Positions 33,588 through 48,507 of a stretch of 64,000 nucleotides of DNA are shown here, in pieces. Location of the stretch: NCBI GenBank assembly GCA_024349725.1, contig AP026064.1, positions 518,592 through 582,591 on the forward strand, given 5' to 3'. This DNA is from Arsenophonus endosymbiont of Ceratovacuna japonica (GTDB taxonomy: Bacteria > Pseudomonadota > Gammaproteobacteria > Enterobacterales > Enterobacteriaceae). How positions within the stretch are numbered: position 1 is the first letter of the stretch; each line of letters starts with the position of its first letter. The notes below the pieces were generated by a model. The model ran no database searches. It was not told the origin of the DNA and saw only the letters and a list, made by a program, of their open reading frames with translations. Position numbers and translations under genes: made by a program.

Positions 33588-35924
33588 TTTAATTAAGATA
33601 ATTTATATTTAAAATATATTAATTATTAAAATAAAAAAAAAATAAATTTAGTGATTCATTAATGTATTTTAAGGTTATTGCAAGTTTTATAATACTAAAA
33701 TATTTTAGTTTGTATTTTCATTAAAATATTAATTATTTTATAAAAATAATATTTATATTAAATAATTTTTATTTAAAAATTAATGACTTTAAATTTATTA
33801 TTATAAATGTTAAAAAAAATCTTTATGAAATATTTAATTTAATATACTAAATTAAATATTTTTAGTCAATTAATATACTGAACTAATATATTAATTAATT
33901 TATTATTCATATTTTCATTTAATAATTATTATTTTAAACTATTTATTAAATTATATTTATTTATTTAAATAAATAAATAATAAATAAATATATAAAAATA
34001 TAAAATAATTATTAATTATTATAATTTTATTATTATTATATATATTAATAATTATATATTTTAAAATATTTATTTTTAATTATAAATTATAATATTTATA
34101 TATAAATATTATATAATATTTACAAAATTTTTTTAAATATTTATATTTATGCATTCATATAAAATATTAATAATAATATAAATAATTTTTAATAATATTA
34201 TATACTTTTATATATATATTAATATAATTATTATTTTTATATTTTATTAATATTATATCTAATAATTAATAATTTATTACAATTAATAAAATTAATTAAT
34301 TTTATATTTTTATTTAATTAAATTATTGTTAATATATTTATTAATACTAATATAAACAAAAATATATTTTACATTAATAAATATATTTAATTATAATATT
34401 AAAATTAAGTATATTTTAAGTTAATTATTAATAATATTTTAATAATATTTATCAATATAATAACTTATATATAATATATATTATTATATTTTAATTAAAT
34501 TAAAATTAAAATTTATAATTAATATTACATATATAATAAAATTTTTTTATTATTATAAATATAATTATTATTAATATTTAATAAATTATTATTTTATTTA
34601 AAAATTTTTTATTAGTATTTATATTAATAACTACAATTCAAAAACTTTTCTAAAATTAATGTTTTATTTTACTAAAATTTATAAAATTGCCCAATGTAGT
34701 AATTAAAATAATTTCTTATTTACTTAAAATTAAATATTAACATTAATAATAAATATAATTATTATTATATTATTTTATTTATAATAAATTTATAAATTAT
34801 AAAATTTTAAAATAAATTATCAACAATACACTATAAAAATAAATATAAAAAATAAACATAAATATTTTATATAGCAATATTTTAAATTAATTATTACAAT
34901 ATATTGTTGTTAACAAAATCATAATGATTAAAAAAAATTTAATTTTATGTATTTAATATTAAATAAAAAATATTATTTATTTAATTTAATATATTTATAA
35001 TATAAATAAAGATAAAATTAAAAATTATTAAAATTATTAAATAATTAAAAATCTATATATTAATATTCACTACTCTTCTAATTAAATAAAATATTTATTT
35101 GCAATATATATTAATTAATATTTTAAAAAATAAAAAAATATATATATTGCATATATTGATATTGATTATAATATATAAAATATTGAAATAATATATTAAT
35201 TATTGGTAATTTAATTACTATAAATTTTTATTAACTTATTATATTATTATTAAGATATAATAATTTACAAATATATTTATATATTAATAATTGCAATAAT
35301 TATTGTAGTATTTAAATTAAATATTAAAATAAAAAATTATTTAAATATTGATATTATTTAATAAATTAAAACTAAATAAAAAATATGTTAATTATTACAT
35401 TTAGAAGATATTTAAACATGAAATAAAGTAAAATATTTCTATTATTAGAATAATTAAATCAAAATTATTAACTTAAATATCAATAAAAGTTTTCTAAATG
35501 ATATAATAATTTATTAAATATTAATAATAATTATTTATATTGATAATAAAATATTTATATTATATATAACATTAATATTTATACATAAATATTATAATAT
35601 ATATAAATATATTATATAATTTTTTATTTTATATGAATATTAATTGATATAAATTAATATTATAAAAATTATATTATAATTTTAAATTATGTATATTATT
35701 CTATTATATGTCTTTAATAAAGTTCATAAAAATAATTTAAATAAAATTTTTTATTAATATTAAAATAATTTATTACTTATTAAAATAAAATAATAAAAAA
35801 TAAAATATTACAATTAACAAAAATAAAATTAAATAAATAAAATTAAATTATTATTATAATAAAAATTATATAAAATTTTAATAATTAAATTTAATTGTTA
35901 AAATTTAAATTATCATTAAATTAT
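33588..35924. other. Gene desert rluC-rpiA
   Basis: This 2.3-kb A/T-rich stretch holds no recognisable gene. In E. coli yceF and yceD-rpmF-plsX and the fab genes follow rluC, and none is seen here. A slightly less A/T-rich patch near 34685-34705 carries no coding signal that I could identify. Confidence 0.6.
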
Positions 35925-36590
35925 TTATTTTTTAGACAGTAATTTTTCTACTCCAGTAGGTGATGCTAATAAAACAACATCTGCTGCACGATTAGCAAAT
36001 AAACCTACTGTAACAACACCAGAAATTGAATTAATTTTATTTTCAAGATCAATTGGATTAATAATATTTAGATTATGAATATCAAGAATAATATTACCAT
36101 TATCAGTTACTACATTTTCTCTATATTTTGGTATACCACCTAATTTAGTTAATTGACGAGACACAAAAGATCGTGCCATTGGTATTACCTCAACTGGCAA
36201 TGGAAAATTACCTAAAATAGTAACCTTTTTAGATTTATCAGCAATAGCTATAAATTTTTTAGACATAGCAGCTATAACTTTTTCACATGTTAATGCAGCT
36301 CCACCACCTTTAATCATCATTAAATCTGGATTAAATTCATCAGTACCATCGATATAAACATCAACATTATCTACATTATTACTATCTATAATAGGAATAT
36401 TTAATGAAATTAATTTATTTGTAGAAGCAATTGAACTAGAAACTGTACCTTTAATTAATTTTTTTTGTGTTGACAGAATATCAATAAAATAATTTACGGT
36501 AGAACCACTGCCAACACCAACTATCATATTATGTTTAATATATTCTAAAGCTGCATAACCTGCCATTTTTTTTAATTCATTCTTCGTCAT
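35925..36590 (-). CDS. rpiA: Ribose-5-phosphate isomerase A
   Basis: RpiA interconverts ribulose 5-phosphate and ribose 5-phosphate in the pentose phosphate pathway. The 221 residues (E. coli 219) keep the phosphate loop [12 protein letters not shown] (25-36), the catalytic residues Asp81 and Asp84 in DGTDE, Lys94 in MIKGGGAAL, and Glu103. [11 protein letters not shown] and VVTDNGN are conserved. It lies close to zwf, another pentose-phosphate gene, although on the opposite strand and 1.2 kb away. Confidence 0.96.
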   Translation of the reverse strand: MTKNELKKMAGYAALEYIKHNMIVGVGSGSTVNYFIDILSTQKKLIKGTVSSSIASTNKLISLNIPIIDSNNVDNVDVYIDGTDEFNPDLMMIKGGGAALTCEKVIAAMSKKFIAIADKSKKVTILGNFPLPVEVIPMARSFVSRQLTKLGGIPKYRENVVTDNGNIILDIHNLNIINPIDLENKINSISGVVTVGLFANRAADVVLLASPTGVEKLLSKK

Positions 36591-37808
36591 AATAAATTAC
36601 CTTATTATTTTTTATTATTAGTATTTACTAATTAATTAATATTTATGAAATTTATTAGTTTATGGATTAAAAATATTATATAATAAAAAATATAATAATA
36701 TTTATATATATTTTATAATTAAATTTTATTAATGTTAGAATGTAAATATTGAATAATGTATTTTATAAATATAATTTATAATTTATAATATAAAAATTAT
36801 ATATTATATTATTTTATTTTTTTTAAAATAATTAAATACATTAAAATATATTTTATTATTAATTATTAACAATTATATTTTTTTATTTTAAATTTCTAAC
36901 TAAATATGAAATTATTAATTATATTATCCTAAATAAGATTATTAAAATATTAATTGTTAAATAATTAAAATAATAATATAATTATATTTAAGTATAATAA
37001 AAAATTTTTAATATTTATAATTTAATTATTTAATATTTATATATAATTAATTTAATAATATATAATAAAAATATTATTAATATGTTAAATTAAAAATAAA
37101 TAATAAATAAAATTATTACAAATAATAAAATAGTTAATATTGTTAGAATTTCATTAAAATAATTAACTAGATTTTTTAGTATATAAATTATGGAAAATTA
37201 ATTATTTATTATCATTAATTAATAACTTTTACTAAATATATTTACTAATATGATATAAATATTTATTTTAATAACATTAATATAATATTGATAATTTTAA
37301 TATATTTTAGTAATATTTTTATTATATTATTAATTAATGATATTTATTTAATTTACTAAATATAATTTAATTTAATATAAAATATTATATAATAAATTAA
37401 TTTTACTAAATCAATTAATCTAATATTATATTAAATATAATATTAATTTTTAAAAATAATAAATATAATTAATTTTTTATTAAAATTAGATGTTAAACAT
37501 CAAAGTAAACAAATAATTTTATTAAACATAAAAAAATAATATTTTAATTCAAAATAATATTTATTTAATAAATAAATTATTTTAAATTTATTTTTAATTA
37601 ATTTTATTAAATATTATATATTTATTATTTAATAATATAATAATTATTAATTATTTATTTTCAAAAACATAAATCCAATATACTTTTATATTTTATTAAA
37701 AATAAAATAATTTAATTTTATTTACTTTATTTTTAATAAAATATATTAATTTTATCTATTAAATATATTATAACACTATAGAAGTTATATTCAAGGAGAT
37801 TTAATATA
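36591..37808. other. Gene desert between divergent rpiA and zwf
   Basis: About 1.2 kb separate the two starts. Only the strong zwf Shine-Dalgarno (AAGGAG, near 37795) is recognisable. No gene or RNA is visible. Confidence 0.55.
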
Positions 37809-39284
37809 ATGACAATTAATAAGCCTGTTCAAGCTTGTAATTTAATTATTTTTGGCGCAAAAGGAGATTTAGCTCGTCGTAAATTATTACCATCTTTATA
37901 TCAATTAGAAAAAATAGGTTATATACATCCTGATACACGTATTATAGGAATTGGTAGGGCTGAATGGAATACTACTATATATATAAATGAAACAAGAGTT
38001 GCTTTAGAAACTTTTTTAAATGAAGAAATTAATCCTTATTTATGGCAAAAATTAAGTAAACGACTCGATTTTTTTAATTTAGATGTTCAAGATTTAAATA
38101 AATTTAATTTACTAGCAGAATATCTTTCTGGTAATAATAAGCCTACTATTTATTATTTTGCCATACCTCCATCTACTTTTGGTGCTGTATGTTATGGTTT
38201 AGGCCATGCTTATCTTAATAAAACACCAAATTTAGTTGTTATTGAAAAACCATTAGGTAGTGATCTTGCTTCTTCTCAAGAAATAAATAATAAAGTTTCT
38301 AAATATTTTAAAGAAAACCAAATTTATCGTATTGATCACTATTTAGGTAAAGAAACTGTTCTTAATTTATTAGCATTGCGTTTTTCTAATTCTTTGTTTA
38401 TAAATAATTGGGATTATCGAGCAATTGATCATGTACAAATCACAGTATCTGAAGAAATTGGAATAGAAGGGCGTTGGGCATATTTTGATCAAACTGGACA
38501 GATGCGTGATATGGTACAAAATCATTTATTACAAATATTAACAATAATTGCTATGTCACCTCCAGATGATTTAACAGCAGATCGTATTCGAGATGAAAAA
38601 GTAAAAGTATTACGTTCATTATGTCGTATTGATTATAGAAACGTACATGAAAAAACTATACGAGGCCAATATACATCAGGTTATATTCAAGGTAAAAAAG
38701 TTGTCGGTTATCTTGAAGAGAATGGAGCAAATAAACTAAGTAAAACAGAAACTTTCGTTGCAATTCGAGTTGATATTAATAATTGGCGTTGGTCTAAAGT
38801 ACCATTTTATTTAAGAACTGGAAAACGATTAGCAAAAAAATATTCTGAAGTTGTAGTTTGTTTTAAAAAGCCACAATTAAATATTTTTTCTGAATCATAT
38901 CAAAATTTACCACAAAATAAATTAACTATTAGATTACAACCTAATGAAGGAATTGATATTAAAATTTTAAATAAAGCCCCTGGTCTTGAGCATAAACATT
39001 ATTTGCAGACTATAAAATTAGATTTTGATGCATCTAAAGTATTTAAAAAAATAAATTTAATTAATGCATATGAACGTTTATTATTAGAAGCTATGCGTGG
39101 CATACAAGCATTGTTTGTGCGCAGAGATGAAGTAGAAGAATCTTGGAGATGGGTTGATTCTATTATGGATGCCTGGGAAAACGATAATAAACCTCCTAAA
39201 CTATATCAATCTGGCACTTGTGGACCTGATGCTTCAGATACGATAATTGTTAAAGATGGTAGATCATGGAATGAATATAAATAA
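37809..39284 (+). CDS. zwf: Glucose-6-phosphate 1-dehydrogenase
   Basis: Zwf oxidises glucose 6-phosphate to 6-phosphogluconolactone and makes NADPH, the entry to the oxidative pentose phosphate pathway. Its 491 residues equal E. coli. The coenzyme-binding loop is FGAKGDLARRKLLPSLY (15-31). The substrate-binding signature RIDHYLGKETV spans 174-184, and FYLRTGKRL is also present. The start has an AAGGAGA Shine-Dalgarno. With rpiA nearby, the pathway to ribose phosphate and reducing power appears to be in use. Confidence 0.97.
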   Translation: MTINKPVQACNLIIFGAKGDLARRKLLPSLYQLEKIGYIHPDTRIIGIGRAEWNTTIYINETRVALETFLNEEINPYLWQKLSKRLDFFNLDVQDLNKFNLLAEYLSGNNKPTIYYFAIPPSTFGAVCYGLGHAYLNKTPNLVVIEKPLGSDLASSQEINNKVSKYFKENQIYRIDHYLGKETVLNLLALRFSNSLFINNWDYRAIDHVQITVSEEIGIEGRWAYFDQTGQMRDMVQNHLLQILTIIAMSPPDDLTADRIRDEKVKVLRSLCRIDYRNVHEKTIRGQYTSGYIQGKKVVGYLEENGANKLSKTETFVAIRVDINNWRWSKVPFYLRTGKRLAKKYSEVVVCFKKPQLNIFSESYQNLPQNKLTIRLQPNEGIDIKILNKAPGLEHKHYLQTIKLDFDASKVFKKINLINAYERLLLEAMRGIQALFVRRDEVEESWRWVDSIMDAWENDNKPPKLYQSGTCGPDASDTIIVKDGRSWNEYK

Positions 39285-39419
39285 TTTTATATTTAATAAA
39301 TGTTATTAATTATTATCATAGTAATTTTATATTTTTATTAAAATTTTATTTATAAAATATTTAAATAAAGTTTTTATAAAAATATTTAGATATAGTACTA
39401 AGAAAGGAGAAATAATACG

Positions 39420-40355
39420 ATGTTTAATCGGTTGTATCTTAAAGATATTATTTCAATTAATGATTTAAAACGTGAAGATTTAATAGATGTATTGAAAGTT
39501 GCTACATCATTAAAACAAAATCCACAACCAGAATTACTAAAGAATAAAGTTATTGCTAGTTGTTTTTTTGAAGCCTCAACTCGTACATTACTTTCTTTTG
39601 AAACTGCTATTCATCGTTTAGGTGCTTCTGTAGTAGGTTTTTCAGATAGCAATCATACTTCATTAGGGAAAAAAGGTGAAACATTAGTAGATACTATATC
39701 GGTTATTAGTCAATATGTTGATGCTATTATTATTCGTCATCCACAGGAGGGAGCAGCACGATTAGCATCTCAATTTTCAGGAAAAATTCCAGTAATTAAT
39801 GCTGGTGATGGATCTAATCAACACCCTACCCAAACATTACTTGATTTATTTACTATCCAAGAAAGTCAAGGTAGTTTAAATAATTTACATATTGCAATGG
39901 TTGGCGATTTAAAATATGGTAGAACTGTTCATTCATTAACACAAGCATTATCTAAATTTAATAATAATCATTTTTATTTTATTGCACCTAAAACATTATC
40001 TATGCCAACTCATATTTTATATTTATTACAAGAAAAACAAATAAATTATAGTTTATATGATAATATAGAATCAGTATTATCAAAATTAGATATTCTTTAT
40101 ATAACAAGAGTACAAAAAGAACGTTTGGATCCTTCAGAATATGCTAATGTTAAAGCTCAATTTATTATAAATAGTAATGAATTAATTACAGCTAAACCTA
40201 ATATGAAAATTTTACATCCTTTACCACGTATAGATGAAATTAATAATGATGTTGATCATTCACCTTATGCTTATTATTTTCAACAAGCTGGCAATGGTAT
40301 ATATGCACGACAAGCGCTTTTAGCATTAATTTTGAATGAAAATATTAATTTTTAA
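39420..40355 (+). CDS. pyrB: Aspartate carbamoyltransferase catalytic subunit
   Basis: PyrB condenses carbamoyl phosphate with aspartate, the committed step of pyrimidine synthesis. The 311 residues equal the E. coli chain. The carbamoyl-phosphate site has Ser53-Thr-Arg-Thr56, and Lys84 lies in the mobile loop [23 protein letters not shown], the aspartate-site segment TRVQKER and HPLPRIDEI are conserved. An AAAGGAG Shine-Dalgarno supports the start. pyrI follows after 11 bases. The 135 bases upstream show no leader peptide or attenuator of the E. coli pyrL type. Confidence 0.98.
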   Translation: MFNRLYLKDIISINDLKREDLIDVLKVATSLKQNPQPELLKNKVIASCFFEASTRTLLSFETAIHRLGASVVGFSDSNHTSLGKKGETLVDTISVISQYVDAIIIRHPQEGAARLASQFSGKIPVINAGDGSNQHPTQTLLDLFTIQESQGSLNNLHIAMVGDLKYGRTVHSLTQALSKFNNNHFYFIAPKTLSMPTHILYLLQEKQINYSLYDNIESVLSKLDILYITRVQKERLDPSEYANVKAQFIINSNELITAKPNMKILHPLPRIDEINNDVDHSPYAYYFQQAGNGIYARQALLALILNENINF

Positions 40356-40366
40356 GGATTTTAAAT

Positions 40367-40831
40367 ATGACAAATATTTATAAATTACAAGTAGAGGCTA
40401 TTAATTGTGGAACCGTTATAGATCATATTCCTGCTCAAATAGGATTTAAATTACTTTCATTATTTAAATTAACTCAAACAGATCAGCGTATTACTATAGG
40501 TTTGAATTTACCATCTAATCATTTAGGAAAAAAAGATTTAATTAAAATTGAAAATACTTTTCTAACACCTAAACAAGCAAATGAATTAACAATGTATGCT
40601 CCATATGCAACTGTTAATTGTATTAAAGATTATAAAGTAGAGAAAAAATTATCAATCAATTTGCCTAAGCAAATTGATGAAGTTTTAATTTGTCCTAATA
40701 GTAATTGTATTAGTCATAATGAACCAATAAATAGTAGTTTTATAATTAAACGTAGATATAATGAAGTTATTTTAATTTGCAAATATTGTGAAAAAAGTTT
40801 TGATCGAGATGTAGTAATTAATAATATATAA
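40367..40831 (+). CDS. pyrI: Aspartate carbamoyltransferase regulatory subunit
   Basis: PyrI binds the allosteric nucleotides CTP, UTP and ATP and forms the dodecameric holoenzyme with PyrB. It has 154 residues (E. coli 153). The zinc ligands that hold the catalytic contact domain are all present at E. coli positions: Cys109, Cys114, Cys138 and Cys141. The N-terminal allosteric domain ([18 protein letters not shown]) is intact. Keeping feedback control in such a reduced genome is of interest. It is expressed with pyrB. Confidence 0.97.
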   Translation: MTNIYKLQVEAINCGTVIDHIPAQIGFKLLSLFKLTQTDQRITIGLNLPSNHLGKKDLIKIENTFLTPKQANELTMYAPYATVNCIKDYKVEKKLSINLPKQIDEVLICPNSNCISHNEPINSSFIIKRRYNEVILICKYCEKSFDRDVVINNI

Positions 40832-42102
40832 TATTAATTATATATTATTAATTAATTTATAATTAATTTTAAATTATATAATAACTATTACTTTATATAA
40901 TAATAAATTAAAGTATAAAATATATTTATAATAATTAATACTTATATTTAGATATTAATTTTATTTAAATATTTAGAAAAATTTTATCAATATAAATATT
41001 ATTTGTTAAATTTTAAATATGATAGATTACATTTTTATTAAAATGTTATAAATAATATATAAATAAGTAATAATAGATTAATTAATTATTATTAATTTAA
41101 CTAAATATATATATATCAATATTATACTTATATAATAATTAATTAATTTTGAATATTTATTATATTAAATATTAATTATTTTAATATATTATAAATATTT
41201 TTAAAAACTTAAATTTAAAAAATATATATTTTACTATAATAAAATATATATAAATTATATGAATTAACTATTGTAATATAATCATAAATAAAATTTTATA
41301 AAATAATAAATATTTATTCATAATAATTTAATTAATAAAAAAATTATTAATTATAATTATTAATAATATATTAAATTATAATTCTTTTTAAAACAATAAA
41401 TATAATTATTAAACAATATATATAAAACTTTAATTTAAAGTTAATTATATATAAAATATTATTTTATAAAAATTTATAATTATATAATATTTTTTCAAAA
41501 ATTTATATTATATTATATTTAATGAAATAAGTTATAATAAATAAATATAAATATAAATATTATTATATAGATAAAAATATTATTTATTTAAATTAAAATA
41601 TTATTTTAAATAAATATAATTGAATAATTACTAAATATTATTTAATAATTAAATAATATATCTATTATTATCATATATAATTTTTATTAGTAGTTATTCT
41701 AATTAAGTTGAATTTAACATATTAAATAATAAAATTTATAAAATTACATATATAAATATAATAAATAAAATATAAAATATAATATTATATACTTAATTAT
41801 TGGTTATTATTACTAATATAAATTAATATTATTATATTAGTTAATGATTAATTAATTTATACAATATATATTAATAATTATATTAATTATTATAATATAT
41901 ATAAAATTTTTAAAACTTTATATATATTATAATAAAAAGATATTAAAAATTTATATTTAATTTATAATAGTTAATATTAAAAATAATTTCTGAATTTTGA
42001 TTATACAGTATAATATAAACGTAAAATTATTACCTAATAATATTTATTATAATCATTTAATATTTTATTAATATTTAAGTTTATTTTTTTATTGAGGTAA
42101 AT
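40832..42102. other. Gene desert pyrI-plsC
   Basis: This 1.27-kb A/T-rich stretch is without a gene. Near its right end a TATAAT at 42009-42014 could be the plsC -10 box, but no convincing -35 partner was found. Confidence 0.5.
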
Positions 42103-42852
42103 ATGTTAGCTATTATTCGTATATTTATTGTAATCATATTTACAATATTAATTTGTTTATTAGGTTTTTTTTATTGTTTAATATATCCAAAAAATAAAAA
42201 TCATGTTATGAGATTTGGAAGATTATTTGGTAAATTATCTTATGTTTTTGGTATTACAATTATTAGCAAAGTACCTAAAGAAGTAAAAAATTATGGACCT
42301 AGTATATATATAGGTAATCATCAAAATAATTATGATATGATCACTATATCTAATGTAATACAATCAAACACCATTACTGTTGGTAAAAATAATTTATTAT
42401 TTATTCCATTTTTTGGTCAACTATATTATTTAACAGGAAATATTCTTATTAATAGAAATAATAAAACTAAATCTTATAAGACAATTTTACATATTGTTAA
42501 ACAAATTAAAAAAAGAAAAATTTCTATTTGGATGTTTCCAGAAGGAACTCGTAGTAAAGGTAGAGGTTTATTGAAATTTAAAACTGGTGCATTTTACGCA
42601 GCAATTTTAGCTAATGTTCCTATAGTTCCAGTATGTTTATCCAATACAGAAGGACGTATTAAACTTAATCGTTGGAATAATGGAGTAGTTATTATAGAAA
42701 TATTACCACCTATTGATATAAAAAATTATAATTTAAAAAATGTTCGTGAATTAGTAAAATATTGTAATTATTTATTTAAAAATAAAATTGAAGAATTAAA
42801 TAAAGAAGTTGAAGAAATAGAACAAAAAATAAAATTTAAATCTAATTTATAA
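42103..42852 (+). CDS. plsC: 1-acyl-sn-glycerol-3-phosphate acyltransferase
   Basis: PlsC acylates lysophosphatidic acid to phosphatidic acid at the inner membrane. The 249 residues (E. coli 245) start with a membrane helix (about 5-28). The catalytic HX4D motif is NHQNNYD (His73, Asp78). The FPEGTRSKGRGLLKFKTGAF acceptor-binding block and VPIVPV follow. The C terminus is Lys/Glu-rich. A TTGAGG sequence lies about 10 bases before the ATG. In E. coli plsC runs in the same direction just after parC. Here it converges on parC, so it has been inverted or moved. Confidence 0.96.
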   Translation: MLAIIRIFIVIIFTILICLLGFFYCLIYPKNKNHVMRFGRLFGKLSYVFGITIISKVPKEVKNYGPSIYIGNHQNNYDMITISNVIQSNTITVGKNNLLFIPFFGQLYYLTGNILINRNNKTKSYKTILHIVKQIKKRKISIWMFPEGTRSKGRGLLKFKTGAFYAAILANVPIVPVCLSNTEGRIKLNRWNNGVVIIEILPPIDIKNYNLKNVRELVKYCNYLFKNKIEELNKEVEEIEQKIKFKSNL

Positions 42853-42928
42853 TAAAATTAAATTTTAATTTTATTATAAATAATTATTATATTAAAATTA
42901 ATATATAAATTTTTTTATTAGTATATAT

Positions 42929-42960
42929 AAAAAATTCTATTAATTATTTATTAATAGAAT
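42929..42960 (-). terminator. parC terminator overlapping its stop codon
   Basis: A 10-bp stem (ATTCTATTAA, 42934-42943, with 42951-42960) has a 7-base loop that contains the parC stop codon (42944-42946), and a run of five T's follows on the parC strand. The last parC codons thus form half of the stem. It also separates parC from convergent plsC. Confidence 0.6.
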
Positions 42961-45190
42961 TAATAATTTTTATATATTCAATATTTTGCAATCCATTTGG
43001 TAATAAAAAACCTTTACTGCCTCGTTTAGAATAATATTTTTTCAAGTCTTTTGAATTTAATTTTAATTTTTTTTTACCAAAATAAAATATAATTGAAGAT
43101 ATGGGAGATAAAAACATTAACCAAGATAGTACATTATCTCCATTAGATGATTGAGAATCTATTATGTTAATAATTTTATTACCTTTGCCTTTAGAAAGTT
43201 TAGGTAAATCATCAATAGAAAATATTAATATTTTACCTAATTTAGTTATTGCTAATAATAATTTATGTTGTTTATCATTAATTTCTAATGGTCTAAGTAT
43301 TTTAGAATTATTTGGTAAAGTAATTAATTTTTTACCTGTTTTATTTCTTGTTAAAAAATCACTAAAAGTACAAATAAAACCATAACCAGAATCAGAAGCT
43401 AATAAATATTTTTGTTCTTTATTAGCAGTTAATATATATTCAATTATTGCATTGTGTGGCAATAATAATTTATTAGTAAGTGGATCTTCATGTGTAAAAG
43501 AAAAAACAAGAGGATTTAGAGAATAACTACGTCCAGTGCTATCAATAAAAACAATTAATTGATTAGTTTTACCTTTTATTGCACTATAAAAAGAATCTCC
43601 AGTTTTATATTTAAGATAAATAGGATTAATGTCATGACCTTTGAATATCCTTACCCACCTTAAAAGAGATAGAACAATTGTAATAGGTTGATGAGGTAAA
43701 ATATTATTGTTTAGAACTTTTTCTTTAATATATTTATTAATTGGAGATTTACGATTATCACCATAAGTTTGTGCATCTATTTCAATTTCTTTTTTAAGTA
43801 AATTATTTAAGCAAATATTAGATTTTAAAATAATTTGCAATTGATTACGTTCTTTAATTAATTCATTTTGTTCACTATATAGCTTTAATTCTTCTAATTT
43901 AGCTAAATAACGTAATTTTAATTCAAGAATAAATTCAGCTTGAGTTTCTGAAAATATAAAATTATTTACTAATATGCTTTTTGGTTCATCATTATTACGA
44001 ATTATATAGATAATTTTATCTATATTAATGTAAACTTTTAATAAACCATCAAGAATATGTAATCGTTTTAATATTTTTTTTAAACGATAATTTAATTTAT
44101 TTCGTACTATATTTTGTCTAAAAAATAACCATTCATTTAAAATATCAACTAATCCTTTGACTGCAGGACGATTATCCAAGCCAATCATGTTTAAATTAAC
44201 TCTATAACTTTTTTCTAGATCAGTAGTAGCAAATAAATGTACCATTATTTGCTCCAAATCAATAACATTATTTTTTGGTATAATTACTAATTTAGTTTGA
44301 TTTTCGTAATTAGATTCATCACGTAAATTTTTTATTTTTGATAATTTTTTAGTGTATATTTGTTCTGCTATTTGTGCTAATATTTTAGAGCCTGATACTT
44401 GATAAGGTAATGCAGTAATAATAATATTACCATTACTTATTTCCCATATAGCACGTAGTCTAATAGAGCCACGACCTGTTTGATAAATTTTTTTAATATC
44501 TTCTTTTGTTGAAATAATTTCCGCTTTTGTTGGATAATCTGGTGCAGGAATAATATTCATCAAAATTTCAAGATCAGCTTTTGGGTTTTCTAATAAAGTA
44601 ATTAATGCATTTGCAATCTCTTTAACATTATGTGGTGGAATATTAGTTGACATACCAACTGCAATACCTATCATACCATTTAATAAAATATTTGGTAATC
44701 TTGCTGGTAATGTTTTTGGTTCAACTAAAGTTCCATCAAAATTAGGTATCCAATCTACTGTACCATATTTTAATTCACTTAATAATATTTCAGAATATTT
44801 AGATAATTTTGATTCAGTATAACGCATAGCAGCAAACGACTTAGGATCATCAGGAGCTCCCCAATTTCCTTGACCATCTACTAATGGATAACGATATGAA
44901 AATGGTTGAGCCATTAATACCATTGATTCATAACAAGCACTATCACTATGTGGATGATATTTACCTAATACATCACCAATTGTACGTGCTGATTTTTTAT
45001 ATTTAGATATATTATTTAGACCAAGTTCAAACATAGCATAAATTATACGTCGTTGCACAGGTTTTAAACCATCACCAATAAATGGTAATGCTCTACCCAT
45101 AATAACATACATAGAATAATTAAGATAAGCATTTTCAGTAAATGTATAAAGTGGTTGTTGCTCCATACAATCATAAGTCATCTTACTCAT
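42944..45190 (-). CDS. parC: DNA topoisomerase IV subunit A
   Basis: ParC is the DNA-breaking subunit of topoisomerase IV, which decatenates daughter chromosomes. I choose the ATG at 45190 because AGGA lies 9 bases before it; the in-frame ATG at 45199 has no room for a ribosome-binding site. This gives 748 residues (E. coli 752). The domain order is complete: winged-helix region with [14 protein letters not shown], the active-site tyrosine in [21 protein letters not shown], and the C-terminal beta-pinwheel. The residue equal to E. coli Gly78 is serine. It follows parE after 27 bases on the same strand, making a parE-parC operon unlike the split E. coli arrangement. Confidence 0.96.
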   Translation of the reverse strand: MSKMTYDCMEQQPLYTFTENAYLNYSMYVIMGRALPFIGDGLKPVQRRIIYAMFELGLNNISKYKKSARTIGDVLGKYHPHSDSACYESMVLMAQPFSYRYPLVDGQGNWGAPDDPKSFAAMRYTESKLSKYSEILLSELKYGTVDWIPNFDGTLVEPKTLPARLPNILLNGMIGIAVGMSTNIPPHNVKEIANALITLLENPKADLEILMNIIPAPDYPTKAEIISTKEDIKKIYQTGRGSIRLRAIWEISNGNIIITALPYQVSGSKILAQIAEQIYTKKLSKIKNLRDESNYENQTKLVIIPKNNVIDLEQIMVHLFATTDLEKSYRVNLNMIGLDNRPAVKGLVDILNEWLFFRQNIVRNKLNYRLKKILKRLHILDGLLKVYINIDKIIYIIRNNDEPKSILVNNFIFSETQAEFILELKLRYLAKLEELKLYSEQNELIKERNQLQIILKSNICLNNLLKKEIEIDAQTYGDNRKSPINKYIKEKVLNNNILPHQPITIVLSLLRWVRIFKGHDINPIYLKYKTGDSFYSAIKGKTNQLIVFIDSTGRSYSLNPLVFSFTHEDPLTNKLLLPHNAIIEYILTANKEQKYLLASDSGYGFICTFSDFLTRNKTGKKLITLPNNSKILRPLEINDKQHKLLLAITKLGKILIFSIDDLPKLSKGKGNKIINIIDSQSSNGDNVLSWLMFLSPISSIIFYFGKKKLKLNSKDLKKYYSKRGSKGFLLPNGLQNIEYIKIINSINK

Positions 45191-45226
45191 TAATTTCATT
45201 CCTAAATTTTGAATTAATATTATTAA

Positions 45227-48507
<3,281 letters not shown>

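Noticed and set aside
34680..34710. Slightly GC-richer patch in the rluC-rpiA desert as a gene remnant
   Set aside because: It is only about 20 bases long, with no extended frame or similarity that I could recognise on either strand.
39285..39419. pyrL-type attenuator upstream of pyrB
   Set aside because: The 135-base gap has no leader peptide with a following GC hairpin. Only a strong Shine-Dalgarno sequence is present.
41990..42014. LexA-like box (CTG ... CAG) before plsC
   Set aside because: The spacing between CTG and CAG is 13 bases, not the 10 of a LexA site, and the flanks do not fit. The adjacent TATAAT could be a -10 box, but no -35 is visible.
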